Shown here in pieces: positions 17,960 through 24,827 of a DNA stretch of 36,320 nucleotides. A program made the position numbers and the translations under genes. Each line of letters starts with the position of its first letter. The first letter of the stretch is position 1. The DNA comes from CAVAWX01 sp963614215 (lineage in GTDB: Bacteria > Actinomycetota > Coriobacteriia > Coriobacteriales > QAMH01). Below the pieces are notes generated by a model that was not told the origin of the DNA, ran no database searches, and worked only from the letters and a program-made list of their open reading frames with translations. The stretch covers positions 1 through 36,320 of the forward strand of contig CAVECB010000018.1 in the NCBI GenBank assembly GCA_963614215.1. The letters are read 5' to 3'.

Positions 17960-19290
17960 AGATATTGGTGTTCAACGCGGGGTCGAGCTCGCTCAAGTTC
18001 AAGCTCTTCGATGCCGCTAGCGTGGGCGAGGCCCTGGAGGGGCGCACCCTGCCCGAGAGCAAATCGCTGGCAAAGGGCGTGGTGGAAAACATCGGCACGG
18101 ACAATGCGCGGCTACATTGGTCGTGCGCGGGGGTCGCGGCCGACACGGCCGACACGGCGCGCGCAACCGGCGTCGACGTCGGCACCGAGGCCGATTCATC
18201 CGCCGGGGCCGACGAGGTTTGCGAGGTCGCCGCGCCCGACTACGACGCGGCTCTGTCCTTGGCGCTTGATGCGCTCGTGCACGGGCCGGCCGCGCCGCTA
18301 TCCTCGCTCGGCGAAGTGGACGCCGTGGGGCATCGCATCGCGCACGGCGGCGACGAGTTCAACAGCTCCGTGGCCATCGACGCGCACGTCATCGAGGTCA
18401 TCGAGCGCTACGCCGACCTCGCGCCGCTGCACAACCCCTACGCGCTGAAGGTGATCGACCGCTGTCGCGAGGCATTTCCCCGCGCGTTGCAAGTTGCGGC
18501 CTTCGACACGGCGTTTCACCAGACCATGCCGCGCCGCACCTATATCTATCCCATCCCGTACCGCTACTACGAGAAGTACCACATCCGCAAGTTCGGCTTC
18601 CATGGCATCTCGCACAAGTATGTCTCGCGTCGTGCAGCCGGCTTTCTGGGCGCGGATCTGCGCGAGCTGAAGATGATCACCTGCCATTTAGGCGCGGGCG
18701 CCTCCATCTGCGCCATCGACCACGGCTACAGCATGGACACGTCCATGGGCTACACACCGCTCGACGGCATCATGATGAACACGCGCTCCGGCTCGGTGGA
18801 CCCGGCCATCATCACGGCCATCATGGAAAAAGAGGGCCTGAGCGCGGCCGAGATGGACCGCGTCTTGAATCGCGAGTCGGGCTTTTTGGGCGTGTCGGGT
18901 ACGAGCGGCGACCTGCGCGACCTGAAGGAAGTCATACGCTTTGGCGATACGCAAGCCGAGCTGGCCTACGACATCTTCCTCTTCTCCATACGCCGCATGA
19001 TCGGCGCCTACGCCTTCGAGCTGGCCGGGGTGGACGCCATCGTGGTCACGGCCGGGGTGGGCGAGCACGACGCCTACGCGCGGCGGCTGATCTTTCGCGG
19101 GCTGGAGCCCTTCGGCATCGAGATCGACGAGCAGCGCAACTACGGCGAGGCCAACGTCGAGCGCCTCATATCCACGGACCGCGCGGCGGTGAAGGTGCTG
19201 GTTATCCCCACCGACGAGGAGGCCGAGATCGCCCGCGACGTGGCCCTCGTGGCAAGCGGCGCAGACCTGAGCGACCCCTGGGCGGTGTAG
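17956..19290 (+). CDS. ackA: Acetate kinase
   Basis: 444 residues, longer than the usual ~400. Catalyses acetyl phosphate + ADP to acetate + ATP, the ATP-yielding step of acetate fermentation. N-terminal VFNAGSSSLKFKLF (N7), AVGHRIAHGG, FDTAFHQTMP, FGFHGISHKYV, HLGAGASICAI, MNTRSGSVDPAI and the late TAGVGEHD loop are all recognisable. The MNTRSG motif has Asn where many family members have Gly. The extra length is a ~30-40-residue Ala/Thr/Asp-rich insertion at about 50-90. The GTG start overlaps the receiver stop (GTGA). No phosphotransacetylase gene is adjacent. Confidence 0.95.
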   Translation: MKILVFNAGSSSLKFKLFDAASVGEALEGRTLPESKSLAKGVVENIGTDNARLHWSCAGVAADTADTARATGVDVGTEADSSAGADEVCEVAAPDYDAALSLALDALVHGPAAPLSSLGEVDAVGHRIAHGGDEFNSSVAIDAHVIEVIERYADLAPLHNPYALKVIDRCREAFPRALQVAAFDTAFHQTMPRRTYIYPIPYRYYEKYHIRKFGFHGISHKYVSRRAAGFLGADLRELKMITCHLGAGASICAIDHGYSMDTSMGYTPLDGIMMNTRSGSVDPAIITAIMEKEGLSAAEMDRVLNRESGFLGVSGTSGDLRDLKEVIRFGDTQAELAYDIFLFSIRRMIGAYAFELAGVDAIVVTAGVGEHDAYARRLIFRGLEPFGIEIDEQRNYGEANVERLISTDRAAVKVLVIPTDEEAEIARDVALVASGADLSDPWAV

Positions 19291-19321
19291 GCCAAGCCCT
19301 CTTTCGGGGCCGGCCGCTTTT
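19290..19321 (+). terminator. Possible terminator after ackA
   Basis: ggcc-aa-gccc, loop, gggc-c-ggcc, followed by ctttt can fold into an interrupted 8-bp stem with a short U-run. It begins at the ackA stop codon. Confidence 0.4.
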
Positions 19322-19331
19322 GCCCGTCGTG

Positions 19332-19379
19332 CCTTGGAAAAATGTGGGATTTGCCGCCTAAACCCCTTGGAAAAATGTG
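19332..19379. repeat. 15-bp direct repeat upstream of the BspA-like gene
   Basis: ccttggaaaaatgtg occurs perfectly at 19332-19346 and 19365-19379, 33 bases (about three helical turns) apart. The copies lie about 85-130 bases upstream of the predicted -35, on the same strand and same face of the helix. This is the arrangement expected for an activator site; the regulator is unknown. Confidence 0.7.
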
Positions 19380-19450
19380 ATGAACGCCCTATTTCCTGGC
19401 AATGTTTGCGAGGGGTTTTCTGCGGGAGAGGTGAGGGGGCGGCGCACCTG

Positions 19451-19491
19451 TTCGGCGCATGTTCGACGCATATTCGGCGGTCTGCTATTAT
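19451..19491 (+). promoter_or_regulatory. Promoter of BspA-like gene with overlapping 11-bp repeats
   Basis: TTCGAC (19462-19467), 18-base spacer, extended -10 TGC-TATTAT (19486-19491). The -35 lies inside a direct repeat, ttcggcgcatg / ttcgacgcata / ttcggcgg (19451-19478, 11-bp period), which may be an operator. The transcript start is expected near 19498, leaving an ~80-nt leader. Confidence 0.55.
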
Positions 19492-19579
19492 GGGCGGTCT
19501 TGAAATGCGTGAAGGCGCGTGGACGCATGGCGAAGATGTGCGGCGAGGGTGCGAGCCAAACGAGGCGAAGGAGACGGCG

Positions 19580-21346
19580 ATGCGGCATACAGAGGAGAGA
19601 ATCGAGGGGGGGGGGCTTTCACAGCCGTCTTCCGCGCATCGTAAGCTCTTTGGCGGAGGCGACCCGGTGACGGGGTCTGCCCGCGCGCAGCGTCGCGCCG
19701 AATCGGGCAAGCGCCGCTCCCGTGCGCTCTTCCTTGCCGGTCTGTGCGCGGTCGCCGTAGCTGTGTGCGCCTTTTCCGCAGGTCCCGTGCTGGCCTATTT
19801 TCAGGCAAGCAGCATGATCCCCAACCCGGTGAGCTACCAAGTGGTCGGGGGCACGCCGAAGACCGCTTTTGCCGTCTACAGCGCCGACGACAACAGCCTG
19901 AACTTCTACAACCGCACCAGTGTGCCGGCCGTAGGCGACACCTTCGAGGACAAGGCCGTCACCGCCGTCTACACGGGTTTCGACACCGAATGCTACGACT
20001 ACTTCAGCGGAACCATGGCACCATGGCTCGAGGCTTACGCCGAATCCATCGCGTCCACCGCGGTGGTAGACGACGGCATCAAGCCCGCGAGCCTTTCCAC
20101 GTGGTTTCTTTGCTGCGAAAACCTCACGAACGTCTCCTTGGAGAAATTGGATACTTCCGCTCTGACGGACCTAAGTCTTACGTTCATGAACTGCACCTCG
20201 CTCGCGGACATTTCGAGTTTGGCCAGCTGGGACGTCTCCAAGGTTGAGAACATGACCGGTTTATTCAACGACTCTACGTCCATTGCCGACATCTCGCCCC
20301 TTGCAAATTGGAAGACTTCCTCGCTGACGAGCACGTGGACGATGTTTCACGGAACTGCCATCACGACTTTGTCGGCTCTCGCGAACTGGGATGCCTCGAA
20401 GCTCACGAACATGGAGGACACGTTCCAAGACTGCCACTCCCTCGAAGACATCTCTGCTCTTGCGAACTGGGACGTCTCCCAGGTGACGAACATGAAGAAG
20501 CTGTTCGATAGCTGCGACCCCCTTGCAGACCTTTCGCCGCTCAAGGGGTGGGTCACCTCGAAGGTCACGGACATGCGTGAGATGTTCGGGCGTTGCTCCA
20601 TCACGGACCTGTCACCCCTTGCTGGGTGGGACGTTTCTTCGGTGATGAACATGAGCGGGATGTTCAAGGGTCTGCCTTCTCTTGCAAATGTATCGTCGCT
20701 TGCATCGTGGAACACCTCAGAAGCGACGGATATGAGTCAGATGTTTGCCGACTGCACGTCTCTTGTAAACATTTCGTCTCTTGCGTCTTGGGACACGTCC
20801 AAGGTTACGGACATGAGCGAGATGTTCCGTAGCTGTCGCTCCCTTTCGGATTTTTCGTCCATTGCTGGGTGGACCACCTCTGCGGTGGCGGACATGAGCC
20901 GCATGTTTGAACACTGCGAGCAGTTGCAAGACACTTCGGCGCTCGCGAGCTGGGATGTTTCTTCGGTTGCAGACATGAGTCAGATGTTCCGCAACTGCAA
21001 TGCTTTCACGAGCATCTCTGGCCTTTCCGGATGGAACACCTCTGCGGTGACGAACATGTATCAGATGTTCGTTCAATGCCAGCAGCTGCAGGACATCTCG
21101 GCGCTCGCGAGCTGGAACGTTTCTGCGGTCACGAACATGGGCGAGATGTTCAACACCTGTTCTCAACTTGTCGACCTTTCGCCCCTCGAGGGCTGGGACG
21201 TCTCCTCGGTGACAAACATGCACTCTATGCTCGTTGGCAATGCGGATGCTACGGGCAACTTCTCCGCATGGAACGTCGCGGCCGTGACCGACCACGAGAA
21301 TTTCTGCAGCTCTGCAGGGGTCGTGCAGCCCAACTGGGTCTCGTAG
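19580..21346 (+). CDS. BspA-like (DUF285-type) leucine-rich-repeat exported protein with poly-G tract
   Basis: 588 residues. ATG 19580 follows AAGGAGA by 5 bases. A long basic n-region (1-46) leads to a hydrophobic segment at about 48-73 (ALFLAGLCAVAVAVCAFSAG). After a ~110-residue domain, about 14 tandem 24-28-residue repeats follow. The typical unit reads LxDISxLAxWDVSxVTNMxxMF, the Mycoplasma/BspA 'DUF285' surface repeat. The C-terminus is FCSSAGVVQPNWVS, with no LPXTG or membrane anchor, so the protein is secreted or held by its N-terminus. Repeats of this kind often mediate adhesion. Codons 9-12 contain ten G in a row; one base fewer or more leads to an early stop. Base composition is lower in GC than in the neighbours, suggesting transfer. 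Confidence 0.9.
   Translation: MRHTEERIEGGGLSQPSSAHRKLFGGGDPVTGSARAQRRAESGKRRSRALFLAGLCAVAVAVCAFSAGPVLAYFQASSMIPNPVSYQVVGGTPKTAFAVYSADDNSLNFYNRTSVPAVGDTFEDKAVTAVYTGFDTECYDYFSGTMAPWLEAYAESIASTAVVDDGIKPASLSTWFLCCENLTNVSLEKLDTSALTDLSLTFMNCTSLADISSLASWDVSKVENMTGLFNDSTSIADISPLANWKTSSLTSTWTMFHGTAITTLSALANWDASKLTNMEDTFQDCHSLEDISALANWDVSQVTNMKKLFDSCDPLADLSPLKGWVTSKVTDMREMFGRCSITDLSPLAGWDVSSVMNMSGMFKGLPSLANVSSLASWNTSEATDMSQMFADCTSLVNISSLASWDTSKVTDMSEMFRSCRSLSDFSSIAGWTTSAVADMSRMFEHCEQLQDTSALASWDVSSVADMSQMFRNCNAFTSISGLSGWNTSAVTNMYQMFVQCQQLQDISALASWNVSAVTNMGEMFNTCSQLVDLSPLEGWDVSSVTNMHSMLVGNADATGNFSAWNVAAVTDHENFCSSAGVVQPNWVS
19606..19615 (+). repeat. Poly-G tract of 10 in the BspA-like gene
   Basis: Ten consecutive G encode the end of Glu9 and Gly10-Gly12 (IEGGGL). 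With nine G the frame stops at TGA 19668-19670; with eleven it stops at TAA 19642-19644. The 10-G version is ON. It is a candidate slipped-strand phase-variation switch. Confidence 0.85.
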
Positions 21347-21561
21347 CCCAAGAGCGTTCCTGTGTCCGACGGCTATCTCCCACTTCGGGCACCCTTGCTC
21401 GGTTGGGCGGCCGCGCGGGCGGGTTTGCCGTGTTGTTGTGCCGCGCGGGGCGGCGCGAATGTAGTACCATGGGGACAGTTTTGCAGCACGGTCGCGCGTG
21501 CGCGTCGCACGTCGGGGCACCACCTGCGCTTCCATTCGCCCGATGAACGAGAGGACCTGGT

Positions 21562-22302
21562 ATGGAGACGAACGAATCGATTTGCAAGCTCAAGGTCGTG
21601 GGCACCGAAGACCACGCCGTCTTGGGCCAGATCAGCGGCCTGCGCGTCGACTGCGACAAGATGGTGGTCGACAACTACATCATCGACTCGGCCGAGGCCA
21701 CGCACCGCCCGCTTGTCTTGCCGTTCAACTCCGTCATCGCCGTGGGCGACGCTTTCGTCACGGTTCCTGGCCGCAAGGACTTCCTGCGCCCCGGCACCGA
21801 GGAGGAGGAGAAGGCCGTCGACGGGTACGACCTCGTGGGTGCGCAGGTCTACTCGCGCACGGGCAACTCGCTCGGCAAGGTCACCGGATACGAGTTCGAC
21901 ACGGTCTTCGGCACGGTCGAGGGCATCACGCTCGACGACGGCTCGCACTACGCCGCCGCTGCTTTCCTGTTCTTCTCGCCCGAGTTCGTCTTCGTCGACG
22001 ACGGCTCGCGCGATGCGGCCAGCCTGCGCGGCGCGGAAAAGGAGCGCCGGGTGGACGAGGTGGAAAAGCAGGCCTATTCGGGCTACGGCACCGAGAGCGC
22101 CCCGCGCCCCGTCGAGTCCAGCTCGCTGTCTGACGAAGAGCGCGAGCTCGTGGGCGTGCTGCTCGATTCCGAGCTGACCGAAGACGTGGTCTCTGAAGAC
22201 GGCGCCTTCCGTTGCACGAAGGGCACGAAGATCACCCAGGAGGTCGTGGCCCAGGCGCGCGAGCACGACGCGCTGCTGGCGCTGGCCATGAGCGTCGAGT
22301 AG
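21562..22302 (+). CDS. PRC-barrel domain protein
   Basis: 246 residues, soluble and acidic. ATG 21562 has GAGAGG 6 bases upstream. Two PRC-barrel-like beta units are visible. The first covers about 8-70 (VLGQISGLRVDCDKMVVDNYII, LPFNSVIAVGDAFVTV). The second covers about 85-145 (LVGAQVYSRTGNSLGKVTGYEFD, VEGITLDDG). The C-terminal ~50 residues (RCTKGTKITQEVVAQAREHDALLAL) resemble a small barrel-sandwich with the G-x-x-IT-x-x-V motif. PRC barrels occur in RimM, photosynthetic reaction centre H subunits and many uncharacterised proteins; the role here is unknown. It lies between the BspA gene and the rimP run, with gaps of ~215 and ~240 bases, so it is probably a single-gene unit. Confidence 0.85.
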   Translation: METNESICKLKVVGTEDHAVLGQISGLRVDCDKMVVDNYIIDSAEATHRPLVLPFNSVIAVGDAFVTVPGRKDFLRPGTEEEEKAVDGYDLVGAQVYSRTGNSLGKVTGYEFDTVFGTVEGITLDDGSHYAAAAFLFFSPEFVFVDDGSRDAASLRGAEKERRVDEVEKQAYSGYGTESAPRPVESSSLSDEERELVGVLLDSELTEDVVSEDGAFRCTKGTKITQEVVAQAREHDALLALAMSVE

Positions 22303-22362
22303 GGCCTGCCAAGTAGGGCCTGCACTCCGCCGCTCGTGTGCGCCCTTTATGTGCGCCCTTTA
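22298..22362. repeat. Two adjacent short perfect tandem duplications
   Basis: agtagggcctgc is duplicated at 22298-22309 and 22312-22323. The first copy includes the stop of the PRC-barrel gene. tgtgcgcccttta is duplicated without a gap at 22337-22349 and 22350-22362, just upstream of the predicted rimP-operon promoter. Confidence 0.8.
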
Positions 22363-22387
22363 CGAACGCGCATCCAGTCACTACAAT
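22359..22387 (+). promoter_or_regulatory. Candidate promoter of the rimP-nusA-infB run
   Basis: TACAAT (22382-22387) with a weak TTACGA (22359-22364) 17 bases upstream. The transcript start is expected near 22394, about 150 bases before rimP. The -35 begins inside the second copy of a 13-bp tandem duplication. The long leader could carry regulatory structure, but I could not fold a convincing one. Confidence 0.4.
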
Positions 22388-22544
22388 GAAAAGTCGCATT
22401 GTCCGCATGCGCTGCGTGCGGTGGGCAGGCTTCCCTTGCGAGGCCACGGCACGGCTTTCAAGCCGCCGGGTGCGACAGATGACCGTTTTCATCGAGAAAG
22501 TGGGCATTGACCCGCTTTCTTTGCGTTTGGGAAAGGATGCGCAG

Positions 22545-23066
22545 GTGGCGAACAAGGCCGACAAGATGATCGAGCTGCTCGAGCCCATGGCGGATGCCCA
22601 CGGCCTCGACCTGGTCGATGTCGAGGTGGCCGGCACGCGCAAAAACCCGATTCTGCGCGTTTTTCTGGACCTGCCCGAAAGCGGCATCACCCTCGACGAT
22701 TTGGCCGAGGCTCAAGAATGGGTGGACGCCGCCGTCGAGCAGGCCGACCCCTTCCCGGACGGCTACACGCTGGAGGTGTCCAGCCCGGGCATCGACCGCC
22801 CGCTGCGCCGTCCGGCCGATTTCGCGCGTTTTGCCGGCCAGCGCTGCAAAGTGCAGCTGAAGCCCGGCGAGGCGCAGTCCAACTTCACAGGACAACTCAA
22901 GGGGATGGACGGTGAAGACGTGCTCGTCGAAGACGACGAGGGCGCCTGCCATCGCCTGCCCCTCGCACGCATAAAGAAGGCGCATACGATCGGCGAAGTC
23001 GACTTCTCCGCGCGGGATGCCCGCGACGACGAAGATGCAGACTTGGCCGGCGCGACAACCGAATAG
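22545..23066 (+). CDS. rimP: Ribosome maturation factor RimP
   Basis: 173 residues from GTG 22545, which has AAAGGA 7 bases upstream and gives the usual family start (KADKMIELLEPMADAHGLDLVDVEV). ATG 22479 would add 22 residues without a ribosome-binding site. Conserved blocks include LRVFLDLPESGITLDDLAE, LEVSSPGIDRPLRRPADFARFAG and the C-terminal Sm-like domain FTGQLKGMDGEDVLVE...LARIKKAH. The end is an acidic tail. RimP binds the 30S S12 region during assembly. It is the first gene of the long translation/transcription run, with nusA 21 bases later. Confidence 0.95.
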   Translation: MANKADKMIELLEPMADAHGLDLVDVEVAGTRKNPILRVFLDLPESGITLDDLAEAQEWVDAAVEQADPFPDGYTLEVSSPGIDRPLRRPADFARFAGQRCKVQLKPGEAQSNFTGQLKGMDGEDVLVEDDEGACHRLPLARIKKAHTIGEVDFSARDARDDEDADLAGATTE

Positions 23067-23087
23067 GGAAAAGGAGTTTCACGCATC

Positions 23088-24431
23088 ATGGCACAAGAGG
23101 AAACGAGCGCACCGTCCGAGCTGATTTTGGCTCTGCAAGAGCTGGCGAAGGTGCACGGCATCGACGAGTTCGTCATTTTGGATCGCCTTGAAGAGGCGCT
23201 GTCGGAGACCTACACCCGCGCGCTCAAGCTCGACTGGGACGCGCGCGCGACCATCGACCGCGACACGGGGCGCATCTACGTCTACGAGATGGTGGGCGTC
23301 GGCGACGAGGACCCCGAGACGGGCGACTACCCCGACTACGAGATGCAAGACGTCACCCCCGACGACGCGAGCCGCATCGCCGCGCAGACGGCCAAGCGCG
23401 TGATCAACGAGATTGTGCGCGACGCCGCCCGCATGAACATCTACAAGGAGTTCGCGGGCCGCAAAGGCGAGCTGATCACCGGCACGGTCTTGCAGTCCAC
23501 CAAAGACTTCACCATCGTAAAAATCCGCGACGGCGTGGAAGCCGAGCTGCCGCATTACGGCTCGCGCCGCTTCGCCGATTCGGACCGTCCGGCCAACGAG
23601 AAGCCGGTCGGCGAGTACTACCAGCACAACCAGCGCATCAAAGCCGTCATCATCGACGTGCGCGACCCGTCTGCGGCCCGCGAGACGCCTGATGGCAAGC
23701 GCCAGTCGCGCAACGAGGCGTCGCGCCCGACCATCGTCGTCTCGCGCACGCACCCCGACTTGATTCGCCGCTTGCTCGAGCTGGAAGTGCCCGAGATCTA
23801 CGACGGCGTGGTCGAGGTGAAGTCCATCGCCCGCGAGGCCGGCGCGCGCTCCAAGATTGCCGTGGCCAGCCGCGAGTCCAACCTGGACCCGGTGGGCGCC
23901 TGCGTGGGGCCGAAAGGCAGCCGCATCCGCATGGTGGTGGGCGAGCTGCGCGGCGAGCGCATCGACGTCATCCAGTGGAGCGAGGACCCGTCGGTGTTCG
24001 TGGCCAACGCGCTGTCGCCGGCCAAGGTCTCCGACGTGCTCATCGACGAGGACACGCAGTACGCCACTGTGGTTGTCCCCGACGACCAGCTCTCACTTGC
24101 CATCGGCAAGGAAGGCCAAAACGCGCGCCTGGCCGCGCACCTCACGGGCTGGCACATCGACATCAAGGCCGCAAGCCTCGTGGGCAGCGGCGGGCTGTCG
24201 GCCGGCTCTCTCATCGACGACGAGGAAGACGAGGCGGCATCCGAGGGCGCGGACGCGCAATGCGCCTACGTCGGCGAGTCCGGCGTGCGCTGCCGCAACC
24301 ACGCGCGTCCCGGCTCGCGCTTCTGCGGTGTGCACCAGGGCGCCGAGGAAGGCGAGGGCGCGGACGGCGCGGCGGCCGCGGGTGAAGCCGGCGTGGTCGA
24401 TGCGGCCGACGACGAGGACTCCCTGATCTAG
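23088..24431 (+). CDS. nusA: Transcription termination/antitermination factor NusA with zinc-motif tail
   Basis: 447 residues. The N-terminal RNA-polymerase-binding domain (1-~130) contains ILALQELAKVHGIDEFVIL. An S1 domain follows (about 135-200, GELITGTVLQSTKDFTIVKI). Two KH domains follow (about 230-350, VGACVGPKGSRIRMVVGELRGERIDV and LAIGKEGQNARLAAHLTGWHIDI). After residue ~375 comes an unusual extension with a C392-X9-C402-X10-C413-X2-H416 pattern, which looks like a small zinc-binding knuckle, then a Glu/Asp/Ala tail. The E. coli AR repeats are absent. It binds RNAP and RNA to modulate pausing and termination. AAGGAG lies 11 bases before ATG. ylxR and infB follow, the conserved order. 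Confidence 0.97.
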   Translation: MAQEETSAPSELILALQELAKVHGIDEFVILDRLEEALSETYTRALKLDWDARATIDRDTGRIYVYEMVGVGDEDPETGDYPDYEMQDVTPDDASRIAAQTAKRVINEIVRDAARMNIYKEFAGRKGELITGTVLQSTKDFTIVKIRDGVEAELPHYGSRRFADSDRPANEKPVGEYYQHNQRIKAVIIDVRDPSAARETPDGKRQSRNEASRPTIVVSRTHPDLIRRLLELEVPEIYDGVVEVKSIAREAGARSKIAVASRESNLDPVGACVGPKGSRIRMVVGELRGERIDVIQWSEDPSVFVANALSPAKVSDVLIDEDTQYATVVVPDDQLSLAIGKEGQNARLAAHLTGWHIDIKAASLVGSGGLSAGSLIDDEEDEAASEGADAQCAYVGESGVRCRNHARPGSRFCGVHQGAEEGEGADGAAAAGEAGVVDAADDEDSLI

Positions 24432-24473
24432 GGCGTCTTGAAGAGAACGGACGCGAGGAGAAGCGAAGCGGAC

Positions 24474-24824
24474 ATGGCGGGCATGGGACATACGGACAGC
24501 GCAAAGGGGGTAGGCGCCGCACGGGCGCCGCATCCCACGCGCGTCCGCACCTGCATCGCCTGCCGCAAAAGCGCGGGCAAGCACGAGCTGTGCCGCGTTG
24601 TGCGCACGCCCGACGGCGCCGTAGAGCTGGACGCGTCCGGCAAGGCTCCCGGCCGCGGTGCCTACGTGTGCTACGACGGGGATTGTTTTTCCAACGCGTG
24701 CAAGCGCCGCCTTTTTGCGCCGCGCTTGAGATGCAAGATAGACAAGGCGTGCTACGAGCGCCTCGAAAGCAGTTTTGCCGCAGCATGTGCGCGACGCCGC
24801 ACGCGGCAGGTAGGGATGGTGTAA
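24474..24824 (+). CDS. ylxR: YlxR (DUF448) family RNA-binding protein
   Basis: About 116 residues from ATG 24474; TTG 24438 and ATG 24483 are alternatives. The YlxR fold is marked by RVRTCIACRKSAGKHELCRVVR and GRGAYVCYDGDCFSNACKRR. It is small, basic and cysteine-rich, as usual. Bacterial YlxR proteins are encoded between nusA and infB and are reported to bind RNA or nucleoid components and influence RNase P and gene expression. Here it lies 3 bases from infB. Confidence 0.92.
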   Translation: MAGMGHTDSAKGVGAARAPHPTRVRTCIACRKSAGKHELCRVVRTPDGAVELDASGKAPGRGAYVCYDGDCFSNACKRRLFAPRLRCKIDKACYERLESSFAAACARRRTRQVGMV

Positions 24825-24827
24825 GAC

